Shown piece by piece: positions 14,650 through 22,790 of a DNA stretch of 23,965 nucleotides. This stretch comes from an uncultured Fretibacterium sp. Lineage in GTDB: Bacteria > Synergistota > Synergistia > Synergistales > Aminobacteriaceae. The position numbers and the translations under genes were made by a program. How positions within the stretch are numbered: position 1 is the stretch's first letter; the number at the start of each line of letters is the position of its first letter. The notes under the pieces are model-generated. The model worked only from the letters and a program-made list of their open reading frames with translations, searched no databases and was not told the DNA's origin. The stretch covers positions 1 through 23,965 of the forward strand of contig CALAUZ010000031.1 of the NCBI GenBank assembly GCA_937892105.1. Direction: 5' to 3'.

Positions 14650-15498
14650 ATGGTAGTCAATTTTCATAACTCAACGTCATCCCTTTTGTCTGTTGCACAG
14701 CAATACACAGCCAGCACACGCGTAGTCCAGCCCCAAAGCAGAACTGAGAGCAACAAAACAGAAGTAGACACGTTCACAAGGAGCGCAAGTGATTTCTCGA
14801 TGCCCAACGGAGTCTATGACATGTCAGGAGTAATTTCCGGCGGCATTCCTCCTGTTGCACCTTCAGGGGGATCATCAGACACAAGCGATCTTATGTCCCG
14901 CATGTCAAGCGCATTCAGGGCAAATCAGGATGTCATCAAGTCGGCCATGTCAGAACTCGGACTGACAGAAGAAGACCTCAGAGAGGCCGAAAATCTGACA
15001 GCTCTGGCCAATAAGCTCAATGATGGGGCGGCAGAATTAGGGCTTCCGCAGATAGAGGATATTGACGCGGCTGTTGAGGAAGTCTTGAACGGAACTTCAG
15101 CGGGCAGTATCGCTCCAGTTTCTTCCGATGGTGAAATTCCCGAAGCTCCTGACGGCAAAGAACCCCCCAAAGGTACGCCTCCCTCAGGAGGTCCGGGAGG
15201 TCCCGGCGGTGCAGGCGGTCCTAGCGGTGCTGGATCGTCAGAGTCATCAGATGATGAGGACGAAGATGAGGACTCAACCACAAGCACGATCGTGAATGAG
15301 TTGGGATTATCCTACATCGAGACCCAGAGAACTGAAAACGGCGTAACCACTACTACACGCACAATGCTCGGCAGTATCGGAAGCACCAAGCCCGGAGGTG
15401 TGAGCAGCTTCGGTGGAATGCCACAGGTTCAGGGCTTCAGCGGCATGAACGGTATGGGCGCATTCAATGCGATGAACTTTGCCATGAATATGCGCTAA
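14650..15498 (+). CDS. Low-complexity protein of unknown function
   Basis: A 282-residue protein that I do not recognise. It has no signal peptide and no membrane segment. The N-terminal ~75 residues are Ser/Thr/Gln-rich. Residues about 80-150 look helical (FRANQDVIKSAMSELGLTEE and following). From about 160 to 212 there is a Pro/Gly-rich stretch, GGPGGPGGAGGPSGAG, and a run of Ser, Asp and Glu (about 196-209). The end is Gly/Met/Asn/Phe-rich (GMNGMGAFNAMNFAMNMR). The short motif ELGL occurs three times (102, 129, 217). The ATG has a modest AGGGA (14638-14642) 7 bases upstream. It stands alone between terminators. The composition would suit an exported, surface or structural protein, but nothing shows this directly. 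Confidence 0.75.
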   Translation: MVVNFHNSTSSLLSVAQQYTASTRVVQPQSRTESNKTEVDTFTRSASDFSMPNGVYDMSGVISGGIPPVAPSGGSSDTSDLMSRMSSAFRANQDVIKSAMSELGLTEEDLREAENLTALANKLNDGAAELGLPQIEDIDAAVEEVLNGTSAGSIAPVSSDGEIPEAPDGKEPPKGTPPSGGPGGPGGAGGPSGAGSSESSDDEDEDEDSTTSTIVNELGLSYIETQRTENGVTTTTRTMLGSIGSTKPGGVSSFGGMPQVQGFSGMNGMGAFNAMNFAMNMR

Positions 15499-15506
15499 GA
15501 CAACAA

Positions 15507-15545
15507 ATCCCCCTGCCCATCACGGTCAAGGGGGATCATTCTTTT
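15507..15545. terminator. Bidirectional terminator between converging genes
   Basis: ATCCCCCT (15507-15514) and AGGGGGAT (15529-15536) form a perfect 8-bp stem. T-rich sequence follows on the plus strand (CATTCTTTT), and a weaker T-rich tract (TTTGTTG) follows on the minus strand. It serves the orphan gene and serA. Confidence 0.85.
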
Positions 15546-15557
15546 ACACCCTGCCTT

Positions 15558-16754
15558 TCACCAACCCTGACTCCTCTCCTTCACCCTCCTGACCCTCAAT
15601 ACCCCGTTAATCTCGCGAAGTCTCTCTGTTGTGTCATCAGGCATTTTGTGCGAAATATCCAGCAGCGTATACGCATACTGCCCGCGTGCCTTATTGATGA
15701 GGTTCTCAATGTTCAGTCCGTTACTGCCAAAAAATGACGTTATCCCAGAAAGCATGGCCGGAATGTTCCTGTGAAGTATCGCTACCCTCGCTTCTGCTCC
15801 GCATAAACCGGCGTTAATCTCAGGGAAGTTCACGCTGTTTGCGATGTTGCCGTTGTCAAGATAGTCCTGCAGCTGTACCGCTGCCATAACTGCGCAGTTA
15901 TCTTCGGCTTCCTCCGTTGAAGCTCCCAAATGAGGCAGCACTATTGCTCCTGGAATGTTCGCGCTCGTACCGTTCGGGAAATCTGACACATACCTTGCAA
16001 CATGGCCGGAAGTCATTGCGTCCCTCAGTGCTTCCTCGTCAACAAGAATATCTCGCGCAAAGTTCAGCAGCTTTACACCCTCTTTCATCTTCGAGAATGC
16101 TTCAGCGTTCAGCATGTGTCGGGTAGCGTCCATCGCAGGGACATGTATCGTTATGAAGTCTGAGGCTGAATATACTTCATCGGGAGTGTCTGCGTGTTTC
16201 ACCATTGGGCTTAACATCCACGCTGACTTCAGAGACAAGTATGGGTCGTATCCCAGAACGTTCATTCCCAGAGAGATTGCGGCGTTGGCAACACGTACTC
16301 CTATTGCTCCCAGACCTATAACTCCCAGCGTTTTCCCCGCAATTTCGTGTCCGGCAAAATTCTTCTTGGCCTTCTCTGCAAGTTTCGTGATGTCAGAAAT
16401 ACCAGCGTTCTCCCTTACCCATGAAATTCCGCCGTAAATATCCCTTGAGGCAAGCAATAATCCGGCAATCACTAACTCTTTTACACTGTTTGCATTAGCT
16501 CCTGGAGTGTTGAAGACTACTATTCCTGCTTCAGAACATTTCTCTATCGGTATGTTGTTTACGCCAGCACCGGCACGCGCTATTGCTCTAAGTCCTGCGG
16601 GAAAATTCATTTCCTTCATGTCGGCAGAACGTACCATAATACCCGCTGCATCGTCTATATTCTCCGTAACAATGTAACCTGCCCTGAACTTATCCAATCC
16701 TACTTGAGCTATATTGTTCAGGCAGAATATTTTGCGTTCTTTAGGTGCTAACAT
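15558..16754 (-). CDS. serA: D-3-phosphoglycerate dehydrogenase with ACT domain
   Basis: First step of serine synthesis: NAD-dependent oxidation of 3-phosphoglycerate. The 398 residues contain the substrate-domain motifs (RAIARAGAGVNNIP, NTPGANANSVKELVIAGLL), a Rossmann loop GVIGLGAIG (147-152), NFARDILVDEEAL with the catalytic Arg (234), and PHLGASTEEAE with the catalytic His (275). A C-terminal ACT domain (about 325-398) is a likely site of serine control. The segment YVSDFPNG replaces the LDVFxxEP of the commonest form, a variant I have seen in other short PGDHs. The ATG lies inside serC (7-base overlap), with GAGGAG just upstream. It is the last gene of the minus-strand operon, followed by a terminator. 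Confidence 0.93.
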   Translation of the reverse strand: MLAPKERKIFCLNNIAQVGLDKFRAGYIVTENIDDAAGIMVRSADMKEMNFPAGLRAIARAGAGVNNIPIEKCSEAGIVVFNTPGANANSVKELVIAGLLLASRDIYGGISWVRENAGISDITKLAEKAKKNFAGHEIAGKTLGVIGLGAIGVRVANAAISLGMNVLGYDPYLSLKSAWMLSPMVKHADTPDEVYSASDFITIHVPAMDATRHMLNAEAFSKMKEGVKLLNFARDILVDEEALRDAMTSGHVARYVSDFPNGTSANIPGAIVLPHLGASTEEAEDNCAVMAAVQLQDYLDNGNIANSVNFPEINAGLCGAEARVAILHRNIPAMLSGITSFFGSNGLNIENLINKARGQYAYTLLDISHKMPDDTTERLREINGVLRVRRVKERSQGW

Positions 16755-17833
16755 TTATGCTTCTCCTCGAAACCTGCCATGAAATCAACAAGTGCTTTAA
16801 CACCATCAATCGGCATTGCGTTATAGAGTGAGGCTCTCATTCCGCCGACTGAACGATGACCTTTAATGTTGCGTAACCCTGCTTTCTCTGCTTCAGCGAC
16901 AAATTCAGCATCAAGTTCCCTGCTTCCCGTAACAAACGGTACATTCATGAGAGACCTGTCATTCTTGTCCACAGTACCGTGAAAGAGCTTTGAGCCGTCA
17001 AGATATTCATAGAGCATTCCGGCTTTCTTCTGGTTAATCCTGTGCATTGCCTCTGTTCCGCCAAGTTTCAATAGCCATTTAAAGACAAGCCCGCATATAT
17101 AGATGTTATAACATGGTGGCGTGTTATAGAGCGATTTATTGTCGGCATGTGTCTTATACTTCAACATTGTCGGCGTGAACGGCAGTACATCATCATATAT
17201 CAGGTCATCACGGATTATCACTATCGTTACTCCAGCAGGCCCAACATTCTTCTGAACACCACCCCATATTATTCCGTACTTGCTAACATCAACGGGTTCA
17301 CTGAGGAACATTGACGATATATCGGCGACAAGCGGTTTGCCCTGAGTGTCAGGGAGTGTGCGTATAGTGTTGCCGTGAACGGTCTCATTCTGGCATATAT
17401 ATACGTAATCTGCTTCGGGTGTAACTTTAAGGCCAGTGAAATCCGGAATATATGCGTAATTTCTGTCCTCCGAAGTAGCTATGATGTTTACGTTGCCGAA
17501 TATCTTTGCTTCCTGCGCTGCTTTCTTTGACCACTGGCCTGTTACGATGTAGTCGGCGGTTTTGTGGCGCATGATGTTCATGGGTACCATCGCAAACTGA
17601 GTGCAGCCTCCGCCCTGAAGGAACAGTACCCTGTAATTATCCGGAATGTTCATGAGGGTGCGCAAATCCTTCTCTGCCGTGAACAGTATATCCTCGAAGT
17701 CTTTGGAACGGTGGCTCATCTCCATTACGGACATACCGGAGTTGCCGTACTCCAGCATTTCTGACTGTGCCGTGCATAAAACTTCCTCCGGCAAAACTGC
17801 TGGCCCTGCACTGAAGTTATATACTCTGCTCAA
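16748..17833 (-). CDS. serC: Phosphoserine aminotransferase
   Basis: Second step of serine synthesis: PLP-dependent transamination of 3-phosphohydroxypyruvate. The 361 residues match SerC throughout: YNFSAGPAVLPEEVL, LEYGNSGMSVMEMSHRSKDF, FLQGGGCTQFAMVPMN, DISSMFLSEPVDVSKYG, the Schiff-base lysine in GGVQKNVGPAG (Lys195), and GGMRASLYNAMP near the end. It starts at TTG (17833) with AGGAGG (17846-17841) 7-8 bases upstream; no ATG fits. It is translated together with serA. No phosphoserine phosphatase (serB) is present in the window. Confidence 0.96.
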   Translation of the reverse strand: MSRVYNFSAGPAVLPEEVLCTAQSEMLEYGNSGMSVMEMSHRSKDFEDILFTAEKDLRTLMNIPDNYRVLFLQGGGCTQFAMVPMNIMRHKTADYIVTGQWSKKAAQEAKIFGNVNIIATSEDRNYAYIPDFTGLKVTPEADYVYICQNETVHGNTIRTLPDTQGKPLVADISSMFLSEPVDVSKYGIIWGGVQKNVGPAGVTIVIIRDDLIYDDVLPFTPTMLKYKTHADNKSLYNTPPCYNIYICGLVFKWLLKLGGTEAMHRINQKKAGMLYEYLDGSKLFHGTVDKNDRSLMNVPFVTGSRELDAEFVAEAEKAGLRNIKGHRSVGGMRASLYNAMPIDGVKALVDFMAGFEEKHKC

Positions 17834-17849
17834 ATTATTATCCTCCTAT

Positions 17850-18200
17850 CTATTTCAGAAGTGAAATCAGGGAAACTATCGCCTGAAATGCACATATCCC
17901 TACTGCTGCTGCTATTGCCCTTAACGCTAAATTGCTGGACTTATTCTCCGTTATGCGGTCATTCGTCATCGCTATCATGTCTTCGAGATGTTCAAACCTA
18001 GCGTCAACTTTCTTTTCCAGTCCGTCAACTTTAGCCTCAATGGCCTTTATCTCTCCGCATAATTCTCTTATTTCCCCCTTGAGGTCGCTGGCTATGGCTT
18101 CCTGTCTTGCGAGATTACGTTCTATCAGTGCTTCAATTCGTCCCAGCTGTGCGTCATGAACCTGTAGCGTTACATATTCTTCTTCACGTACAGCCTTCAT
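17850..18200 (-). CDS. Small coiled-coil protein with C-terminal membrane helix
   Basis: A 116-residue protein. Residues about 15-85 are a highly charged heptad-like coiled coil (for example EIRELCGEIKAIEAKVDGLE). Residues about 92-114 are a hydrophobic helix (LALRAIAAAVGICAFQAIVS). The layout resembles XhlA-type or other tail-anchored coiled-coil proteins, but no function follows from that. The ATG overlaps the comB stop (ATGA), and serC begins 16 bases after its end, so it is expressed with the operon. Its position between comB and serC suggests a membrane-linked accessory role, which is only inference. Confidence 0.75.
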   Translation of the reverse strand: MKAVREEEYVTLQVHDAQLGRIEALIERNLARQEAIASDLKGEIRELCGEIKAIEAKVDGLEKKVDARFEHLEDMIAMTNDRITENKSSNLALRAIAAAVGICAFQAIVSLISLLK

Positions 18201-19066
18201 AATAATTCCTTCTTTCTAGTGTAAGCCAGTAATTCCTCGAATGGGTCAGCTTTCTTCCTGGTTTCCTGCGGCTCTATAATCTCTGCGTTTTCCCTGTGAT
18301 ACGGCCTTGCACTCCCTGACACTGCCCGCAAAACAGTATGACCATCGCTCTCAGACAGTACAGGAACTACAGTAGAAGCGTCATAATCACACGCAAACGG
18401 TATATCATCATTGTAGCCTATCTGCGATAAGTAGCGTGCATGTTCAGACTTTCTCACGAACGCTTCAAGGTCTGCCCCTCTGTTCTGCCACAACGCAAGT
18501 GATATTTTCGCGCTGTCGGACATAATGACTTCACCTTTCAACTGCAAACCCTCAACTATTGCGCCGCCGCATAATGTATCTTCCCATGAAGGCCGCCTCT
18601 TTCTGCCCGAACAAAGAATGCCTATGCGGTTTCCCAGAGTCAAGGCGTAATCCAGACATGCCGAGTAATTCCTGAGACTTACGGCAATAACCGGACACCC
18701 TGTCGATGCCGCCTCAAGCAGTGCAACCGTTCCGTTTGTTGTTGACATTACACCGCAGTAATGCCCGCGTACAATCTCGTATGTAAGTTCGGAGGGACTG
18801 TTCCCAGCGTCAAAACCTTCCGGCGGAATACCGTTTACCTCACCCATAAGGAGAGGGGACGAACCTCTGTCTTTAAGTTCACGGACAAGCTGCCGCGCCC
18901 TGTCTGGAGTTCTGACAGGGTAAAGCTCAGTTCCTCCAAGCTCAAACCATCGTGTCATTACGGTAGTTGCCCTAAGAACATCAATAACCAGCCACACATC
19001 AGCAGAAGGAAGATATTGTCCCTCGCCGCATGAGAACACAAGGTCTGCCTCGTAATTTTCTGCCAT
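18197..19066 (-). CDS. ComB-family phosphatase (2-phosphosulfolactate phosphatase-like)
   Basis: ComB removes phosphate from 2-phosphosulfolactate in coenzyme M synthesis; many bacteria carry homologues of unproven substrate. The 289 residues show the family blocks VWLVIDVLRATTVMTRW (Asp29), GEVNGIPPEGFDAGNSP (75-91), MSTTNGT (107-113), CSGRKRRPSWEDTLCGGA (152-169) and ACDYDASTVVPV. The C-terminal ~40 residues (after about 250) are charged and probably disordered. The ATG lies 3 bases after the proS stop, and the stop overlaps the coiled-coil gene (ATGA), so it sits inside the proS-serA operon. No ComA-, ComC- or ComDE-like gene is in the window, so coenzyme M synthesis is not implied; I leave the symbol blank. 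Confidence 0.85.
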   Translation of the reverse strand: MAENYEADLVFSCGEGQYLPSADVWLVIDVLRATTVMTRWFELGGTELYPVRTPDRARQLVRELKDRGSSPLLMGEVNGIPPEGFDAGNSPSELTYEIVRGHYCGVMSTTNGTVALLEAASTGCPVIAVSLRNYSACLDYALTLGNRIGILCSGRKRRPSWEDTLCGGAIVEGLQLKGEVIMSDSAKISLALWQNRGADLEAFVRKSEHARYLSQIGYNDDIPFACDYDASTVVPVLSESDGHTVLRAVSGSARPYHRENAEIIEPQETRKKADPFEELLAYTRKKELL

Positions 19067-19069
19067 AAG

Positions 19070-20506
19070 CTAATATGCCTTTGCGAATACTGTGAGCCTT
19101 GCGCCGTCATTGCCGGTGATTATGCACTTTCCTTTGTTGCCGCCGGGCAATATAACTCTTGGGGTTGCGCCTGTTTCCTCGCGTATTCTGGTCTCGTCCT
19201 CTGGTGTTCCGCCGAAATATGCGCGAACGAAACCGCCCTGTTTGTCCAGAATATCCTTCATCTCGTCATAGCTTCCTGCATCATGTGTATTATCCTCGCG
19301 GAAAGCCTTTGCCCTTGCGAAAAGATTTGCCTGAATGTCAGCGAGTGTGTCTTTAACCGTCTGGATTACTGCCTCGTTCTTAACGTCAATTTTCGCGCCT
19401 GTATCCCTGCGGACAAGCCTTACAGTTCCGGCGGCAATATCCTTTTCCCCAAGCTCAAGCCTCAGAGGTACACCCTTTTGCAAATGTGCAAAGAAACGGT
19501 CGCCGGGTCTTTCGTGGAAATCAGTGTCAACCTTCGTGAACATTCCGCCAAGTTCGGCATCAAGTTTTGCTGACAGTTCTTTTGCTTTCGGGAGTATGTC
19601 ATGTTCCGCAATGCTTTCGTCCTTTGAGATGGGGAGGATTGCGGCTTTTACGGGAGCAATTCTGGGCGGGATAACGAGGCCGTCATCATCTGAATGAACC
19701 ATGATTAACGCTCCTACTGTTCTTGTTGACATTCCCCAGCTTGTAGTCCAGCAGTAGGCCAACTCACCCTCGCGGTTCTGGAACTGTATCTCGAATGCTT
19801 TAGCGAAGTTCTGTCCGAGAAAATGGCTTGTTGCTGACTGCAAAGCTCTTGTGTCGCTCATCATGGCCTCGCATGTGTACGTGTCAACTGCTCCTGGAAA
19901 TCTCTCTCCTGCTGTCTTTTCACCGGCAAGAACGGGTATTGCAAGTTCATCTTCAAGTGTCTTCCTGTAGACCTCAAGCATTCTGAGTGTTTCCTCGCGT
20001 GCTTCCTGTTCAGTTTCGTGCGCGGTGTGGCCTTCCTGCCAGAGAAATTCGGAAGTTCTCAGGAACAGACGGGGACGCTTCTCCCAACGCATGACGTTGC
20101 ACCACTGGTTTATGAGAACGGGCAAATCACGCCATGACTGTACCCATTTTGCGTACATGTGGCCTATTATTGTCTCTGATGTTGGGCGGACTGCGAGGGG
20201 TTCTTCGAGTTCTTCGCCGCCTGCGTGAGTAACCATAGCAAGTTCGGGGGAAAATCCCTCGACATGTTCAGCTTCCTTCCTGAAGAATGAGTCAGGAATA
20301 AGGAGCGGGAAATATGCGTTGACGTGGCCTGTTGCCTTGAACGCAGCGTCAAGTTTTGCCTGAATGTTCTCCCATATCGCGTAGCCTGTAGGACGTATCA
20401 CCATGCAGCCTCGTACTGGGGCATAATCTGCCAGACCTGCTGCCTTTATTACGTCAAGATACCACTGTGAATAATTTTCTTTTCTCGGTGTAATGTTGCG
20501 TGCCAA
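19070..20506 (-). CDS. proS: Prolyl-tRNA synthetase, archaeal/eukaryotic type
   Basis: Charges tRNA-Pro with proline. The 478-residue class-II synthetase is of the short type that lacks the bacterial editing insertion and has a C-terminal extension ending in Tyr (FAKAY). It shows RGCMVIRPTGYAIWENIQ, FPLLIPDSFF, the proline-pocket block VRPTSETIIGHMYAKW, motif 2 (NVMRWEKRPRLFLRTSEFLW, QEGHTAH) and motif 3 (GMSTRTVGALIMVHSDDDG). The anticodon-binding domain occupies about 290-400. The start is TTG at 20506, with AGGAGG (20522-20517) 11 bases upstream. Upstream lie a 14-bp tandem repeat and a micro-ORF; comB follows after 3 bases. Confidence 0.95.
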   Translation of the reverse strand: MARNITPRKENYSQWYLDVIKAAGLADYAPVRGCMVIRPTGYAIWENIQAKLDAAFKATGHVNAYFPLLIPDSFFRKEAEHVEGFSPELAMVTHAGGEELEEPLAVRPTSETIIGHMYAKWVQSWRDLPVLINQWCNVMRWEKRPRLFLRTSEFLWQEGHTAHETEQEAREETLRMLEVYRKTLEDELAIPVLAGEKTAGERFPGAVDTYTCEAMMSDTRALQSATSHFLGQNFAKAFEIQFQNREGELAYCWTTSWGMSTRTVGALIMVHSDDDGLVIPPRIAPVKAAILPISKDESIAEHDILPKAKELSAKLDAELGGMFTKVDTDFHERPGDRFFAHLQKGVPLRLELGEKDIAAGTVRLVRRDTGAKIDVKNEAVIQTVKDTLADIQANLFARAKAFREDNTHDAGSYDEMKDILDKQGGFVRAYFGGTPEDETRIREETGATPRVILPGGNKGKCIITGNDGARLTVFAKAY

Positions 20507-20533
20507 TTCGTGTTAGTCCTCCTTTATTGTCTT

Positions 20534-20561
20534 CCAGAGCGTTTTTACCAGAGCGTTTTTA
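20534..20561 (-). repeat. 14-bp perfect tandem duplication upstream of proS
   Basis: CCAGAGCGTTTTTA (plus-strand reading) occurs at 20534-20547 and again immediately at 20548-20561. The outer copy includes the stop codon of the micro-ORF, and the pair separates that ORF from the proS ribosome-binding site. Confidence 0.95.
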
Positions 20562-20654
20562 CGCTGTCAAAAAACGTGCAAACTCCATCACTTCATGCCA
20601 TTTTCCAGCAGGAACTTTCTCAAGCTCCTTTAGGTCTTTCTCGCGAAGTATCAT
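20559..20654 (-). CDS. 31-residue micro-ORF resembling the start of DUF2281-type small proteins
   Basis: An ATG at 20654 has AGGAGG 7 bases upstream (TCCTCCT at 20661-20667 on the plus strand), the best-placed ribosome-binding site in this gap. The product contains ELEKVPAGKWHEVMEFARFL, which resembles the xLPPEKxxEVLDFxEFL helix of DUF2281/antitoxin-like small proteins, usually about 65-80 residues. Here it ends two residues later (TA, stop), so it may be truncated. No toxin gene is adjacent. An upstream in-frame ATG (20660) is too close to the AGGAGG to be used. It lies between the patatin gene and proS in the same direction. Confidence 0.5.
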   Translation of the reverse strand: MILREKDLKELEKVPAGKWHEVMEFARFLTA

Positions 20655-20679
20655 GTTCATTCCTCCTATCACACAAATT

Positions 20680-22773
20680 TTACGGCAACGGATAATGATC
20701 CCATATAGGCACACCAATAAAGAACCCTGCCTTGAAATCCTCAGACCCATACATTATGGCAAATTTCATGTCCACCAGATTATTCGGGAAGTTCACCGCA
20801 AGCCCGACTTCCCACGGAGCATCAACCTTGTGCCAACCCTTATCCATAGCATATCCCCAGCTCGCAAAAAGTTCTCCGGCTATTACTCCTATTGCGTTAC
20901 GGCTTAGTATCTTGCGTACAGCAAGGTTTACCCACCCCATTCGCTCAGCCTCAATAGGATTGCGCGCAACCGAGTAAAGTTCCTCCGCCGCGCCAAGATA
21001 TACTGCATGGCTTCTCCTGTTCAAATCACCTTCAGCAAAGCCAGCACGCAAATACGTCCTCCATATGCTCGAAACATCAAGAGGCTTGAAGTAGCTTATC
21101 CTGTAATTTACCTCGTCAAAGTCCGGCCACCAAGCATTAATCTTCCACGCATATCCGCTCGTAGGATCAGAAGGCATGTCCAGAGTGTCGTATTCCGCAA
21201 AGAATGTAGGCCCGGCAGATTCCGTATCATCTTTGGCCGATATCGAGTCGCCGTCAACATGTTCATACGCATAGCCTAACCCAACGTTGACATCTCCCCA
21301 CGTGAACAGCTTTGCCACACCCACAGCGTACCTGTCCCAATCCCTGAGTTTGTCGCTGTCTCCGGCGGGCTGCCAGTTCTGCATCGAAACCGTGAACTGC
21401 CACGCGTCCATAGGCTGAGGTGCTGTCTGATACACAAGGTCTACGCCCATTTGTCCGCCGATTTTCGCAACACCGACCAGAGAGTCATATTCAGACCATA
21501 TTCCCCGCGCTTCTCCCTTGAGATAAAGCCACCTGTTTGGGTGAAGGTTTGTTGTGTAGCCGGACAGCCCGAATTTCAGTTCCGGAGACTGCCTCACGTC
21601 AATACGCACAAGAACATCTCCCGAATCCGTGCGGCCAAGCTGGTAATCTGCCATCTCAACTCCAGCTGCTTCAGTGAGTTTCGCAATAGTCTCATCAATC
21701 TTCTTCACGTCAGCAGGTTTCCCAACCCAGCGCAACGCCCTCTTCCTAACCATTTCCGAGAGCTTAGGCGGCAGTCCGTGAACTTCTATGTCGCCAACAA
21801 TATTGCTTAACCTTCTGTCTTCCTCAAGCGTGAACAATGCAGGGCCTTTCTCCGACAGTTCCTTGATGTCGTCAATTCTTTCCATAGCAGCATCAATTCC
21901 AAGCTCGACAATCTTCTCAGGGTCTCCGGCATCAAGCATTCCCAGTCCTGCAACTTTGGGCTTCAGGAGAATATCTGCGGCAGCCCCCTCCTCGTCCGTA
22001 GTCTTCCTCATAAGGATAGTGAGTGCCTGGTTCATAACGTCCATGTAGGAATTTACACCGTTAAGCATACTATCAGAAATATCCACCGCCACTATTGGCA
22101 TTCCGGGAAAAAGCTCTTTTGCCGTATAAACAGGAAGATTTGAGACCATTCCGCCATCAACCAGAGTTCTTCCATCAATCGTCCAAGGCTCAAAAAGCAC
22201 CGGTATTGACATCGAAGCTCTCATTGCCGACGCAAGGTTTCCTTCCCTAAGGACAACTTTCTCGCCCGTGTTTATGTCCGTAGCAACTGCCGCGTAGGGA
22301 ATGGGAAGTTGGTAGAAATCCGTCTCCGTAACATGCCTCATGAGCTGGGAGAAATATTCGTAGAGTTTGTCGCCTGTAAGCAATCCTTTAGGCCCCCTCT
22401 GACCGTTCTGCTTCTTCCATGTAAGGGCTGGAATTGTGCTGGTTTTAGCGCGCCTGTCATTTCCGGTGAACACGAACATAGGCCCGGTGTTCTCGCTCAA
22501 AAGGTTCGGAAGGTCTAACTCCTTCAGTATCCTGTGCATTTCCTGTGTAGAATATCCTGATGCCCTCAACGCTCCCATCAATGCTCCCATGCTTGTACCT
22601 ACAATCCCGATTATGGGAACTCCGTTAAGTTCGAGAGTCTCGATGACACCAAGATGAGCGAACCCCTTAGTTCCTCCCCCTGAAAGCACAAGGACTACTC
22701 CTGCATCACCTGCAAGAGGGCTTAATGCGATGATTAACGCGGCCATGAAAGCATAAATACATTTTCTCAGCAT
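20680..22773 (-). CDS. Patatin-like phospholipase fused to POTRA and outer-membrane barrel (type Vd, PlpD-like)
   Basis: A 697-residue protein laid out like PlpD/FplA, the type Vd secretion family (about 730 residues). It has a signal peptide (1 to about 24), then a patatin domain with oxyanion loop SGGGTKG (31-37), nucleophile elbow GTSMG (Ser61) and catalytic Asp in DGGMVSNLPV (Asp206), giving the Ser-Asp dyad of A-type phospholipases. A POTRA-like domain (about 325-395, with IEVHGLPPKLSE) follows. Residues about 400-697 are alternating polar/apolar strands typical of an Omp85-type 16-stranded barrel. The last residues are WDHYPLP rather than ending in an aromatic residue. This shows the cell has an outer membrane. 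The ATG has AGGAGG 7 bases upstream, beside a large hairpin. Confidence 0.9.
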   Translation of the reverse strand: MLRKCIYAFMAALIIALSPLAGDAGVVLVLSGGGTKGFAHLGVIETLELNGVPIIGIVGTSMGALMGALRASGYSTQEMHRILKELDLPNLLSENTGPMFVFTGNDRRAKTSTIPALTWKKQNGQRGPKGLLTGDKLYEYFSQLMRHVTETDFYQLPIPYAAVATDINTGEKVVLREGNLASAMRASMSIPVLFEPWTIDGRTLVDGGMVSNLPVYTAKELFPGMPIVAVDISDSMLNGVNSYMDVMNQALTILMRKTTDEEGAAADILLKPKVAGLGMLDAGDPEKIVELGIDAAMERIDDIKELSEKGPALFTLEEDRRLSNIVGDIEVHGLPPKLSEMVRKRALRWVGKPADVKKIDETIAKLTEAAGVEMADYQLGRTDSGDVLVRIDVRQSPELKFGLSGYTTNLHPNRWLYLKGEARGIWSEYDSLVGVAKIGGQMGVDLVYQTAPQPMDAWQFTVSMQNWQPAGDSDKLRDWDRYAVGVAKLFTWGDVNVGLGYAYEHVDGDSISAKDDTESAGPTFFAEYDTLDMPSDPTSGYAWKINAWWPDFDEVNYRISYFKPLDVSSIWRTYLRAGFAEGDLNRRSHAVYLGAAEELYSVARNPIEAERMGWVNLAVRKILSRNAIGVIAGELFASWGYAMDKGWHKVDAPWEVGLAVNFPNNLVDMKFAIMYGSEDFKAGFFIGVPIWDHYPLP

Positions 22774-22790
22774 GACTATACTCCTCCTAA

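Noticed and set aside
14925..15287. 120-residue minus-strand frame inside the orphan gene
   Set aside because: It is the mirror of a GC-rich Pro/Gly/Ser repeat region, has a biased composition and lacks a ribosome-binding site.
20559..20750. 63-residue frame beginning at an ATG at 20750
   Set aside because: Its first half is antisense-free but out of frame with, and inside, the patatin 3' end; only the part from ATG 20654 has a ribosome-binding site and family-like sequence.
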